64,000 nucleotides of DNA from Reticulitermes speratus. Lineage: Eukaryota > Arthropoda > Insecta > Blattodea > Rhinotermitidae. This document shows positions 15,701-30,700 of the stretch, piece by piece. The position numbers and the translations under genes were made by a program. Under the pieces are notes generated by a model. That model did no database searches. It saw only the letters and a program-made list of their open reading frames with translations, and was not told where the DNA came from. Position 1 is the stretch's first letter; every line of letters begins with the position of its first letter. The stretch is from positions 10,021,781-10,085,780 of the forward strand of contig JAJKFL010000042.1 of NCBI GenBank assembly GCA_021186555.1, given 5' to 3'.

Positions 15701-18700
15701 AAACCTCTATAGAGCTGCAGGCTTCACAGCTCCTACATCTCGTCGGAAGGCAGCAGAACACATAGAGAAGATCAAGCAAACTGTCGATGAGCGACACGCA
15801 CTCTACGGAGCCAGAACACCACAGAGAAGATTAAAATCGCGGAATAGCTTCCTCAGAACAGTGCAAGTTGAACCACCTGAAGATTTCCCCCTTACCCAGA
15901 TTTGCCCTGGTAGCCACCTTGATTTCAATACTTGGAAATCTCTTAACCGCATTAGAACAGGGGTGGCACCAGTAAAAACAAATATGGTGAAATGGGGCAA
16001 AACAAACTCCGAAGACCTGTATTGTGGCTGTGGAGAGGTACAAAATATGGGACATCTCCTATCATGCAGGGACTGCCCCCAGAAATGCACCCTCGAGGAT
16101 TTATGGCTTGCAAATAAAAAAGGATTTGACGTAGCCCAATACTGGGCAAAAAATCTTTAATTTAATGGTCCGGACATGATAAAGAAAGAAAGAAGATGAA
16201 AATTTCTTTAGCAGTTCTTGAGTTGTCAGATGTGGACAGGCAGAGATGGAGAAGCTAACAGTCACAATCTTGAAACAATCTGGAGCAAACACTCCAAAAA
16301 TGACATACTACTACTACTATTACTACTAATACTGCTACTACTTATGTAACCAAAATATGAGACAGTTTAGAATAAGACCACCTTTAAGAAACCACACTGA
16401 TACACTCCCAAACTACAGAGTGTACTTTTAATCTCCAGTTTCAGCACCGTAGCTGTCGCAGGAGCTATTCTGACACAAAGGCTGCTTCCACTAGGAGTTT
16501 ATAGCTTGTATTTCCCCTACAGTTTAACTTACTTTATTTCGCACAACAGTCTTGACATGATGACTTTGAAAATCTAAGCAGGCCTTGCACATGCTGAAAA
16601 TATTTCTTGACACAGATAAAGAGATCTTGTCTTGAAACACTGGAAATCTTTCTTCAAATATTTTATTTCAATTCTTGCAAAGATTGTGGATTGCTCACAT
16701 AAGTCATCTTTCAGTGTCCCCCACAAATACTAATCACACAAATTCAAATCTGGAGATCTAGGAGTCCACAAGCTATGAGCCATATAGTGAGTACCCCTTC
16801 TTAGGACAGCCACTGAAAAGTTGCAGTGTGGGCCTTGGCACTATCCTGAATAAAGTAACCGTACATTTTTCCCCTTCTGTTAATCCATTGAAGAATGGTG
16901 CCACAATTAACCAAACATAACAGTAGGATCATCAATAATAAGACCGACGAATGCACTATATTGACCAATTTTATTCTGGTCTATTTCCCCTCACCCTACA
17001 CGTGTTTCGGAACTTTAAAGTTCCATCTTCAGGGGCTTACGTAAAATCATAACAAACAGCCTACGCCACGGACAAATTACAACGTTCTTATAACATACAG
17101 TTTTTTTTATACTTTTACGAGAGTTTTAACATTTCTAACTGATAACTGTATATATTGTACTATTTTAAAGTGTTCCGAATATTTTTACAAGTGGTTTTAT
17201 GACTGTCAGCAGACTATTGTACATATTGTGAATCTGTTTTTTAATGTGTGAATAAGTAGCAGAAGACAAGCCCCTGAAGATGGAACTTTAAAGTTCCGAA
17301 ACACGTGTAGGGTGAGGGGAAATAGACCAGAATAAAATTGGTCAATATAGTGCATTCGTCGGTCTTATTATTGATTTAACAAAATGCACGGTGATAATAA
17401 TGTGAAATTTATAACAGTAGGAAATCACTATTTTCTTCAAATCACATGGACCATGATTGTGTGTGCACTTAAAGCAAACCAAACTTTGAATTTAAGATCA
17501 TGCAAAAAACTTTATGAAATGTACAGAGATTTTCACAACACCAAAATCTGTTATTCTGGCTGTTTACATTACGATTTAATGTAAATCATTCCTCATCTGT
17601 GAAAAACGAGTTCTAGATCAAGAAATCCATTGTCTACTGATTCTTGAAATCACCTGCCTCCCAGTCTCGAAGAGAGAGTTATTAATACAGCTCTAATTAC
17701 ACAAGTATATGGCGTGGGAAATCCCGACCCAGAGGTCAGGTCTAGCAGAACAGTACAATGCTGCACTGTGTACCCATCCAATAGACCCACCTCCAGATCA
17801 GAATTCATCACTGGTATTTGGGAGTAGTTTTAAAATGCTGTTGTCCTGTGAGCTCAGGCTTTGGACACCCCCCACTGAACAGCAATGGGGACAAAGACTT
17901 TCTGGGGTTTATTTCCATTCAGACATCAATATTATCCAATTTATCTTCACCTAAAACATAAAACTTCCGTATTTTCTTTTGTTCACCAATAAAATTTTTG
18001 TTCAAAAGTTTTACACTGTTGCACATATTGTTGTTTTACACCGCATTATTGAAGCAAAATATTGCTTAAAAATTTCTGGCATCATTTCTTCCACGACACA
18101 TACTTTGCAAAAGTATTGCATGTGAATGCTCTTGGTCAAACAGAATACGTTCATCACATGCCATGACCTCTCTTTGTGAGACACAAAGCACACTGGTCAT
18201 GTCTCATGTTGCAGTGTACACATATAGGTAGGATGAGGAAACACTCTGCTGACTGACCTTGCATTACAGAGCTCGGTTTTCCATGTGCTTGAACAAGAGA
18301 TTAAAGATACACCCCATAAAATGGAGCAGGATGTTGCATTAGTCTTTCACCATTTAATAATGTGACAGCCATACATTTCAGTGACTCACTTGTAACCACA
18401 TAAATAAGCACCAAGACGAGTAAAACTCTGTTTTCCCATTCCACCAACTCCGACCAGTAGGGCACTGCCCTGTTCTGTCCTCAAAATGCGGGCAAGTCGA
18501 GCAACATGCTCTATGCAATCCATAAAGAAAATTAAGTTCATTTTCTTGGATGTTCTTATATTGTAATCTTCCAGATAATCCTGAAAAAATACTTAGTATC
18601 AGTGCTGTAATTAAAACGACTGAATGTTAAATTAACCTAACGGGTTGGTTGAGTCATAAACTGTAGTCACTCTTTCATTACTAACCATAAAAGAATGCTA

Positions 18701-21700
18701 ATAAAAATGTATGCATTTATACAATTATTAGTGTTATTGTAAAATTGAACATCATAAATGGGACGAAACCTAACAAAGTATAAATCCATGAGGTTCTACT
18801 ATTTTAAGTCCTTCTTTGTACAGCCAATGTTCAGTATACTCCTGTCCCATGCAAACCCATTTAGTGGTATATGTTTTCCTACTTCTTGTAATACACTCAA
18901 CTCATATACTTTTATAACAAGTTAGAAAATGTCTGCATAGCATAAAAGTTCTGGCACTTATCCATTGTTATTGCATGTAGAATTTCTATACACAAATGCT
19001 AACTCTTGATGAACTCTTCTAAATAATGTGAATGGATGATGCAGACCAGTGGTGACAAAATCAGTCAAATGCCTCTTGAGGTCTGATATGAGTACTGTAT
19101 ACCTTTACATTTAATTACCACAAAACCCGTAAGAGGGAGGAGAAAAATACATTGTACATAAATGGCATGTTTCATATTTCTCTGAAACTTCTTTTTCAAA
19201 AATTTTTGTGCAGATAAACATTTAGTAAGTTACCTTTGAGATGCAAACAAAAAACATGTGTGGTCCTTGAGTAGTGTCCTTCATGGTTGAGGATCCAGTC
19301 TCTGTGTTTATTGTTGTCTAATTTGCACCAATAAAGGACCGTATCAACAAAAGTCAGTAAATCTGCTAATATTCAATATAAATATATATCCAGGGGGATT
19401 TTGAGCCGTTACATGAGGACAAACACACAAATATTCAGTCACAGCAAAGCTAATAGGTGTATTGTGTACCTTATTGTTCTAATGTGCCAAAAATTGAGCC
19501 ATTGATTATTAAGTCTGGTCATAAAAACAGCTAGGTCAGCCCAATTTTATAAATAAATAAGCAAAAAAGAGCATAATTTGTAATATACATATTTCAAAAG
19601 TGAAATTGTGTTTATCATATTGCATTTGTAATTACCTCTACTTACTTAGCAGACTGACTCACACTTGACCATTTGGTGTTCATGTCATATACATTACCCT
19701 TTCCCATTCATCTTCTTTTAACGTCATTTAATTAAATGTTGCTTAAACTTATTTAATGTAATCCATAATCCATGTAATAGACTGAATATACAGTGTTTAA
19801 TCCAAAACACTGCACAATCAATAATTGTCATTTGTCATTTACGATGTCCCTCCTACATGTTTCGGCCTCTACAAGGCATTCATCAGAGAGGTTGTATACA
19901 AAGGAATACAAACATAGCAAATTCTGTTAAAGATGTGCGTGCATGTGTAGAGTTAAAATACAGTATTATCAAGTAAGATTTTAAACATTTTTAGAAATTT
20001 TAATTGATAGTAAATGACAAATGATTATTTATTATTGGTTGAGCAATTTGTTGGATTAAACACTGTATATGCTGCTTAACCTGTCCATTTCTTCTAATTC
20101 TGTCGTAGTCTATTCTGCCTAAAGAAAAAAGCAACACACCTCTAATACTGGGTCCCACTTCTGACAGTATCCTTGCAATTTAGCTGTCATCCAATGCTCT
20201 GTTTATATGCATACAGTGGACAGGCTTAGAACTTAATTAATAAATACCAATGCAGTACCTGTAGGGCATACTTCAGCCTCTCCATATCTGTTATCTCCTC
20301 ATAAACTTTGTTTTCTGCAGTTACTCCAATTTGCATAAAGTCCCCAAAGATAAGTATTGGCAGGTGATCAATTAGTGGATCATCAGGCAATGGAATTACT
20401 GTGGTACTGAAATATCTTACACATATTTCTTTCATGAGATGATAGAAATAGCTTCTGTCTTCAATGCTTATCAAGCGATCGTGGAATACACGCAAGCACT
20501 CATGATGAAAAAGTCTGCAATCAGAAACATTCTTTGTCAGAAGTAACAAAAGTACATATGAATTCTATAGTTTGACTTGACTCTTTAAACCACAATGGTT
20601 ACTATGGGTACCACTTATCTTAATGCACAAAAACTCTGTATTTTCTCACAGAGTGAACTTAAGTGTGCCATATGGTGCTCAGAATAAAAAACCACTTATG
20701 TCTCTAAACAGCTGTCTTCATAATCAGTTTTTGTCCTGTATGATGTAGGAGTACATTTTTAAACATCAATTACACCTTCAGGCTTCAAAGGATTAGTGTT
20801 TCAAGATAAAGATACATGTACAATCAGCACTCAACAAACATAATATTTAATAATTAACATGGTATATATAAACTATTATCCTTTTTTTATTGTTCTCCCC
20901 TCTTTTATAAATTAACTGAGGTGTTCATGGTTTTATCAACACCTCCAGGAAATATTCCAGGACAGAATCTCAAATTAGGTCATGACTTCCTTCCATATTA
21001 TTTCTAGTGTATTATTCACTGATCATCCAACTTTTCTTTTTCTTTATCGTGTCCGGACCATTAAATTAAAGATTTTTTACCCAGTATTGGGCTACATCAA
21101 ATCCTTTTTTATTTGCAAGCCATAAATCCTCGAGGGTGCATTTCTGGGGGCAGTCCCTGCATGATAGGAGATGTCCCATATCTTGTACCTCTCCACAGCC
21201 ACAATACAGGTCGTCGGAGTTTGTTTTGCCCCATTTCACCATATTTGTTTTGCGCCCATTTCACCATATTTGTTTTTACTGGTGCCACCCCTGTTCTAAT
21301 GCGGTTAAGAGATTTCCAAGTATTGAAATCAAGGAGGTGGCTACCAGGGCAAATCTGGGTAAGGGGGAAGTCTTCAGGTGGTTCAACTTGCACTGTTCTG
21401 AGGAAGCTATTCCGTGATTTTAATCTTCTCTGTGGTGTTCTGGCTCCGTAGAGTGCGTGTCACTCATCGACCGTTTGCTTGATCTTCTCTATGTGTTCCG
21501 CTGCCTTCCGACGAGATGTAGGAGTTGCGAAGCCTGCCGCTCTATAGAGGTTTGGCAATGGCGTTGGTTTCATACATCCTGTCACTATCCTACATGTCTC
21601 GTTGAGCACCGATCATCCAACTATTAAATACCATACAGTACAAGCTTCAGACATCGGCATTAAAAGAGCCATGGGTAAATAAAGGCAACAGTTCTTTATT

Positions 21701-24700
21701 CTAGGGGATGTGTCATAAGTCAGCACCCCTTGTGCTAAAAATAGTTCAGGAGTTGCTTTCAGACTATTTGGATTCCAAAATTCAAGGAGAGCATGTACAG
21801 ATATTGAATGGAAGTGTTTGTTAAGTTCAATGTTTGGTCTTGTAATTGCCACTGAATATTCTAATACACTTCTATAATTAACTTACCAAAAGGACAAATT
21901 AATAATGATGATATTATGCCAATACTTAAGTGTGCAAGATTTGAGGTTCTCACAGTAGTGTTGATGAAGATTAAATTCTTCTGTGACAGGATGCCATGTC
22001 AATTTGTAAACAGCCAAGAAACATAAATCTGCTTTAACTGCAGAGACCCTGAAGTTGGAGGCATAAAGCTCCCCTGAAATGTCAGTAACTACATAGCAAA
22101 TATCATGGCATTTCATATCCCAGAACAATTCGTTCTTCAGCTAATGAAGTAATTTGCCATGTTAAGTGTGTGTCTTATAATCACAGCATTACATGTTCAA
22201 AGGTTGCTGATGGAGGAGAAGGTCTCCAGATATGCAGGACGGCCACACGTATATTGAGTAAGCAGCTGCACACAACCAATAAGAGAGGCCCTGCAGCCTG
22301 GGGATTTGTTGAGGGGAGTAACTACAAGGATAAATCAAGAAAAAGAAATCATAGTGTGATTCTTAAAACATTTCGTATATCTGAATTTCTTCCTAATTTT
22401 CCTCTGTTTTTATACACTACATATACTGTTATATCTACTGCATATATAACGAAGATTATACCACACTGGTTACCTGAGCATTTGATTTGCATCTCTGAGA
22501 GTTCTTGAATCAGCCTGAAGCATTCCCTGAATACATTTTGAGAGATCACGCAAATTGAACACATAATGAGATTTTGCTGGTGTTGGCAACAAATCTGCAG
22601 AAATACGAACACATAGCGCTATTGCAGCATCCACTATTGAGCCTCCGAGCTCAGCCACTGGTTCAGTGAAGTGTTCCAAGAACCCATGCAGTATTGACTG
22701 TAAACAGTAAATTCAATGGACTACGTTGGGGTGATGGATTATTTAACTTCTATTTGCATCACTGACATAATCTCTTTTTTTGTACTTTGTCCATTGTCTA
22801 ATTTTTTTAAAACACAATATTTCAGAAGCACAGATGACTTCTAAAATGTTATACTTTTAAAAAAAGTAGACGGACAAAGTCCAAAAAAGGAGATTGTGTC
22901 AGTGAGTAATACACCATTGTCAAATCCCTTACTGAGCACAATATTAAGATGACCTAGAGAGTACTGAGCTCAGTATTAAGAAAACTGGACAGTACTGAGC
23001 ACAATATTAACATAACCTGAAGTGTACTGAGCACAATATTAAGATGATCTAGAGCAGTGGTTCCCAAAGTGGGCGTTACCGCCTCCTGGGGGGCGGTGGG
23101 ATTACCGAGGTGGGTGCTAATAGGTACGAGAGGTGGAAGGGAGCGCTGTTATTATCACAGGAGGGAGCTAGTAGACAAGTAGTGCATTTATTTTTATAAT
23201 ATAATTCAAATAAAGTAATTTTTGCATTAAAAATAAAAAACTAACTTAATTTCTTAGTATTTTAATTTATGAATCTCATTCAAGCACAAGTTATTTTTTA
23301 ATAAATTATTGATAGATGAATTATTGTTAATCATAAAAATATAATAAATTTTCATTTATTAATTAACACATGAAACATTAAGTTTAACTCTTATAATTTT
23401 ATTTAAACAATTTTTTAAATATAAAATAAAAGTTGAAACAAAAGTGCATTTATGTTTTTTAAAAAAGGTAGGGGGGCGCTGTCGGTGTGTATATGGAACA
23501 AAGGGGGCGGTGGACCGGAAAAGTTTGGGAACCACTGATCTAGAGAGTACTGAGCACTGTATTAAGATAACCTGGAGAGTACTGAGCACAACATTAAGAT
23601 AACCTGGAGAGTACTGAGCACAATATTAAGATACCCAGGACAGTAGTAAGCACAATATTAAGATAACCTAGAGAATACTGAGCCCAATATTGAGAAGACC
23701 TAGAGAGTACTGAGCACAATATTAAGATGACCTAGAGAGTACTGAGCACAGTATTAAGATAACCTGGAGAGTACTGAGCCCAGTATTAAGAAGCAGTCAC
23801 TAGGCTACAATGTTGCCAGAACTTACAAATTTTAATAAAGCCATATTTGTGCCAAACATCCTGTCACTGATTTCACTGCTGTCCATTTAAACAAATACTA
23901 CAATATTTCATACATTTTCACCACCAATACGTTTGTAGTTTATTTACCAACACTGCCAGTTAACTGAAGGCTACATGGTGTCAAATGATTGGATGAGAGT
24001 GAATAATGAAATGGAAAGGATGTGTGAAGAAGTGGTCATGGTATAATTTAAAGTAATACCTCAGTATGTGCCTAGAGGGACTGAGGTAAATCAAGAACAA
24101 CCTCAGGATAGTCAGTCCCAGCAACCAAATGGAAACAGACGTACGCCTTAGACCACACGGCCACGGGCATCGGCATCATAGAAAATGTAATAATAAAATA
24201 ATAAAACAATAGTTTATTATTAATTTTAATGTTGAAGGTGGGCAGTATCTAACTTCATTATTTCTAACTACATTATATCAAAGTTTGGAGTTTTCACAGT
24301 CTGAATACAACATGAATAAGTATTCTTACACATTCTTAACTACACAAACCTTGAATATGTGTTTGAGGGTCATTTCATCAGGTGATGGTATAAAAAGCAC
24401 GCCAAAATGTCTAACAAAACGAGGTGTAAGAAGATTTCTTCCTCCACCAAGCGGTGCACCAGCTGCTGTTATTGTAACATCTTCTATGTCCTTCCAAAAG
24501 AGCTTGTCTCGGTCATATAAGCCATGAAAATCTAAGTACTGTCTGCAAAAAATAACAACAATTATTTATGGCACTGCTATAAAAAACAGGTATTTCCAAA
24601 ACATGTAAGCCAGTAATTATCAGATCATGTCCCACACAATCTACTTGTTTAACATTCTTGATCCTCTCCTTCTCCACCAGTTTCCGAATCATGTGCAACC

Positions 24701-27700
24701 TACACAAGTTACCATGACCTTCACTATTCACATTTAACGTTGATTCTACACTGCTTCATGAACTGCAAATGGAGCTGGGTTAATTCAATCAGTATAATGA
24801 CCAGGCTAGGGACTGGAGGTTCTGGGGTTTGAATTCCAGAGCAAGAGATTTTTCTCTTCTCCAAAACATCCAGACCGGCTCTGGGGCCCAGCCAGCCTCC
24901 TAGTCAATGGGTAAAGGCAAAGGTCATCCCATGACATGTCTATGCAGGCACAGAGGGGAGGAGGAGGTATAGCTTTTACACATTCACAACCCAGCATTAG
25001 AAAAAGATAGGCGGTCAGTACCATGCTCTGGACACTTTACCCCCAGGAAAGACCTGGTACCCATTGTACAGGAGGCTGGGTGGGCCTGGGGGCCGGTCTG
25101 GATGGCACAGAAAATCTCACCCTCACAGGGTTCGATCCCCGGACTGTCCAGCCTATAATGTGTTGCTATACTGATTATTCTATCTTGACCGCTATTCAAA
25201 GGTACCGGGCATATTTCCCAGGTGTAAAGCAGCCAAAGTGTGAAGTTAACCACTCACCTCCATCTAGTGCCAAGGTTAAGAATGAGTGGAGCTATACCCT
25301 ACTCCTGCTATAGCAATCACAGTGTAGACACGGAAAACTTTACTGTTAAATAAACTGCAGACATTATGCTAGTTATTCCTTACACTTGTCACTTCATTAC
25401 TGATAAAAATTACTGAATTATGGAAAAAACAGTGAAGTATTTGACAAATCATAAATCAACTAGCAAGAACTCACAACCAAAACCTATCAGCAGATGGTAA
25501 ATTACATTACCTGAGCAGTTCAATGGGAGGTTGAGAGCCATACATATCTAACTTCGGCATATTGACATCATCAACAAAGACAACAATTTTCTTTCCCATT
25601 GGAGGTCCAAGAAGAGTTTTCTTGCGCTTTTTTAGCTTCATCTCTATGATTTGTTGAGCACGAGCACTGCTTGTCTGTGCCGAGAAGTTTATGCTGACTG
25701 GAATGTATTCCCCTTTGCTTGAGAGTTTATTCAGTACAGCTTTTGCAATCACAGACTTACCAACACCTACAAATGAGAAATACATGCACCATTACAAACT
25801 CTCTCCCTAAAACTTAACCTTCATTTCTTTATTCTTTCTTTATTTACATCCACATTCATTGATCCACAAAAGGTCACATTAGAGACCATGGGATATAGAA
25901 TTGGTCACAAGAACATAAATAAATATATAATATATATGAGAAAAACAAAAGAGACAAAAGATGTCAGTTAAGAAGCACAACATTAGGAAAAGGTACAATA
26001 ATATAAATACATTAATAAAATAAAGCTGTATAGTTATATAGAAATATGAACTGCAAAATAGCTGATAGAAAACCCTCCTTAAATGTGATGAATAAATAAA
26101 AATAGATAATATAATATGCAATAGACAGATAATTAATACAATAACTCAAATCCATATTCACGAAATAGTAATAACAATAAAACAGGCATAATGCACATAA
26201 AAAGAGTGTACATATGTATTAATTGTAAAGGAAATAAATATATAATCAACCAGCATCCTTCATAATATGATAAGCTAAGTGAATCAGGACTGAGTGGGTA
26301 TAATGCCACACTGAGATCAATTTTGTTTCATTTATTTTTCACTATGCTAGATGAAATTTGGACCTAAAAACTAAAAATTCAAATCAAATTTTTAAAAGTG
26401 CCTGAAAGTAAGCCCAGCCCAGTCATATACACCATGAAGTCAGGGGGCCACAACAAGTTTCTAAGGGGCCACAGGAGAAAGATTAAAAACTAGGGGGCCA
26501 CAGTAACTTTTTAGTGGGCCACCAGAACATCACTGCCTGAATAAAATATTTCAAATTTAAAATTGAATCAAAGGTTCCCTTCTCCCCTGCAGCACAGAAG
26601 GCAAGTTGTATTTTATTGCTTTTCCCACATTTTATCTGGTTGAATCTGGTTTCAGTTGGGTGACTTATTTGCTGTCAAAAGTATATAACCTCCTTGAAGT
26701 TGTGAAGAGAGATGACCTTTGCTTATCACTGACCACACTACAACCGGACATTCAAAAACTTGCAAGTGTTCATCAGGCCCAAGGAATACACTGAATATAA
26801 TGCCAATTATTAACATAATATTTTACTTGTATAAGTAAATAACCAATAAATAAACAAATAAAATATTGTAAATAAAAGTAGTATAAATGTATTCTAATAT
26901 ATAAATCAACAATGTGGAAATCACGTAACATCTTTTTCATAAGTAGCAGTGTCTATGAAGGGTGAGGGGCACACAGATAAGTCAAGCTCAAAGGGGGGCC
27001 ATGAGCAAAAGTTGAGAAACACTGATATAGTGCATGGCCAACACCTTACAAATGACTCACAAAACTACTTTTTACTTTAAGCCAAATATTATTAAATGTA
27101 CACGACTTTTGAATCATTGGAAGAAAAAAACTGCCAGCAATATCCAGTAAGTACAGAAAAGGATGCATTGTTACCTGTCAGTCCAGTGAGAAGTACTGGA
27201 TAATTAACTGCAAGTAACCTCTCCATGATGAAACCCATTCTGGCAGTTTCTGTGGTAGGAACTGTCATCTCAAAGAATGGGGTGCTAGGAATATAAGTAA
27301 ATACTGGTACAAGACTCTGCCACAGGTCCAGCCTACTGGTTTCTATGTTCACATATGTATTCCATAGGTCACCAGATGATGGAATACTGGAGTAAAAGCC
27401 AGACATATGGTAACTTAGCAAGATAAATATACAGAAAATTAGCTCTGAATTTAGTTATCTTGCATTTTCCTGAAAATTGAAGATTATGGAGGGACATCGT
27501 CTTATATTTGGGTCAATACAGTAATAATGGTACTTGGTGTTGAATAAATGGTTAGTTAAAAAAAAGAAATTATGTGGCCCTGTTTCAAAACTTTCTGTGG
27601 TAAATTCATTTGCACCTGAAGAAAATTCTCTCCTCTGGTTTTTGGTTGAAGGTGATTTTTCACACTTACAAATGAAGTACAATAATGTTGATTTATGCCA

Positions 27701-30700
27701 GTGAGCCCACATTTCTTATACTTATTACTTATGCGTAATAACCAATGTCTATGAACTGAGATACATTATAAAACTATTCAAGTAAGATAGTCTCAAATGG
27801 CATTCTACAGTGCACCTTCTTAACAAGAGGAGCAAAACTTTTAGACAATTTTATTGTATTGTATTTCATCCTAGAAATCATTACAGAATGATATTGGACA
27901 TGTCCAGAGAGTAGTTACAGTAAACAGTATAATAATTACAGTAAAAGCAAACAAACATGTAAAACTGATGTAATTACATACATGTACAGGACCACACAAG
28001 ACACTGATTAACATAGTACACAGAAGAAAGCACTGGCAATTACAATACAGATATACATCTTTAACCCAGTTCCTACAAATTAACAGTCAACTGTCATAAA
28101 TTCTTCCACCAAATAAAAACTCTTTTCTAGTAGGAAGTTTCTAAGTATCTTTTTGAATTTTATTATGGACTTAACACTTTTAATTTCACTAGGTAATGTT
28201 CGATGGTTCATAATTACATGGTATCTTCAAAAAGTTGCCGACCAATTGCTGCATTTTGAATCTAACAGCACTAACGTGTCACCTGATGCAGTTGCTTTCA
28301 AAAGACCATACTTCAGCTGGTGCACATTTCTGCCAAAACTGTTTAGTTACTTAGAACATTCATATCAGCTGCCATGTACAGTCTCCTGCAATCTAATAAC
28401 TGAAACCACCTGAACCTCTGCAGCATCCTTGAAACCATTCATCTGTGCACCCTGGTCAATGTGACGCATGTTTATATCATTAGTGACGATGGTGTAGCAA
28501 CTACAAATACAAATTCAGACTTCCATGGCAATCATCTCTGCCATCTGATGACAATTATAGCACATAATTTCCTCCACCTCATTTCACATAGTACTTGTTC
28601 TGCAATATTGCAGGCCATCTGCTGTGCCTGCCATCTTACAATGATTTGTAACCATTTCTTGAATCTACGCTGTCATTCAGACACTATGAATTAAGATACC
28701 ATTGGTTTCTCATATACAGTCTGAAGCATCTCTAACATTTTTCACAATTTTTCATAATTTCAGGCAAAATATGACTTTGGTCGGCTGCTCAAAGTGATCT
28801 ACTTTCCTAATTTGGCAACTTGTACAAACAGTTTTCTCAACTAGGTCCTATCACACCCCAACAGTTTAACAGAAACTGAACAATTCTGCTGTGTGGATAT
28901 ATGTGAACATAACTAAAGGCCTACGCTACCTTACGTGTTAGAATCTTGCTGTATTCTATTCTATCTTCCATTTTTCTGAAGTTAAGATGTGTTATAAATT
29001 GATGTAAAAATATGAGTAGGAAGATAGAGCTAAATAAAATAAAAAATATGAAGTCACATTAAATTAGTTGTACTTTACCATACATCAGGATGTTCTTCAA
29101 ATTGACTCCTGACAAATATCTCGAACATTTCTCGAGAATTATCAAAGATGTTACCTCCAACTGACCATATATAAGCAAATATGAAAGAATGACAGAGGAA
29201 AGATTTGAGAGGGGTTTTGATTTCCTTCAAATCAACAGCACTGTGTAACTTCAATAAACTTTCCATCAATTTGCACATCATTGTTATTTTGCTGATATCA
29301 ACCTGAAATATGATAAAATTCTGGTTTTAAGAAAACCCAAATTAGAAATTCAGAAGATAATAAAATGACATGCAGTGGGATGGGTTAATGGCAAACTGAC
29401 AGAACTGAGCATATAAATTGAAATCTATTTAATCACTGCACTGAGTGTTAAACATTTAGGTTTAGAGTTACTATAATCTCTAAGATTTTCAATACCACAC
29501 TTGGAATTATCTAGTTCATGGCCTTTTTTAACATCTCATGTTAAAAGATCATAAAACATAATAAACGCTACCCTCAACATCTGAAAGCAGCTTTTCCTAT
29601 GAAGCTCAACTGAGTAGGTCTCAACCTTACTTTTTAGCATGAAGAAGTGGAAAAATCCTGACCCCAAAACAGTGTTTTATTTATGTGTGTGTGTGTGTGT
29701 GTGTGCATATGCGCACACATACACATGAGTGCGCATTTGTACAGAGTCGCAAATAGCTGACAAGGAGCAGTCCAGATGTGGAATAACAGTCCTTCACAAT
29801 AAAAAGCTGGTATGTTACACAGAATAATATTAAAATGGGTATTAGAGAAACATAGTGCCATGATGCAGACTGGACTCCTCTGCCTCATGGTCCAGTGGTA
29901 GGCTCTTGTAAACACAGTAATAATACTTTCAGTTTCCATAAAAGGTAGGAACTTTCTTGGCCAAATAAGCAATAATTAGTCTCCCAAAGAGAAATCTGCT
30001 CTCCAGTCAGTTTAAATTATCTGTATCATAAGATAAGCATACCTGATAAATAGCACAATCACAATTCATTTTTACAAAGGCAAATGCTGGTTCCAAATAA
30101 GTGCTGAAAAGATTTTCAATGTATTTAAGACTGTCTTCTGGCAGAGCGATATCAAGTTTCGACAGCCAGCTCTGAATGTAGGGTAACCACTTGATTTCAT
30201 CAGGATCAATATATATCATGCCACAACGGCTGACTGTGGCTGGTGAGGCTTGAGCTAAATCTTGCACTTCAAACACCATACGCACATATGGAGTGAGCTT
30301 AATGCGTTCTAAATTAGCCAAACATAACATCTTGCTATCATCCAGAACAGTATTCATATTTTCAATCCACACAGCATCAACAGGACCATCACAGACAATC
30401 CAGTGATGCTCTTCAGTTTGACTCTGATTATAAAGAAATATAAAATAAAATTAGTGACACAGCACATGTAAAGAATCTTCACAAAAATGTCCATTTTAAT
30501 TTTTGAATTTTCTTCTTTCAGAGGATCACTTTGTTCTGATGTTGATAAACGTGCATAAAGTATACTGGAGTTTAGTTTTACAGCATTATTTGTGAAGATA
30601 GAAACTTACACTATGGAATTAAAGACTTATATTGTGAAAACATTTTTTAAATTGTGGAAGTGTCAAACAAGTAAGGTTTCCACAGTGTTGATGTTCAGGA

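Larger units (their letters stand above)
16931..17375. mobile_element. Foldback element with perfect 108-bp inverted arms
   Basis: Arms 16931-17038 and 17268-17375 are exact reverse complements over all 108 positions I compared, with a 229-bp AT-rich loop that has no ORF. Each arm carries one hammerhead-like motif. I see no clear target duplication. Confidence 0.93.

Noticed and set aside
21113-21451. Plus-strand 93- and 112-codon ORFs
   Set aside because: Antisense shadows of the inverted LINE-C copy.
22925-23795. CRISPR-like array of 32-bp repeats
   Set aside because: Units are directly adjacent with no unique spacers, and the context is a eukaryotic intron. It is a minisatellite.
25120-25160. 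tRNA gene (GATCGAACCC box)
   Set aside because: Lies in a SINE body with no cloverleaf; the same holds for the B box at about 10795.
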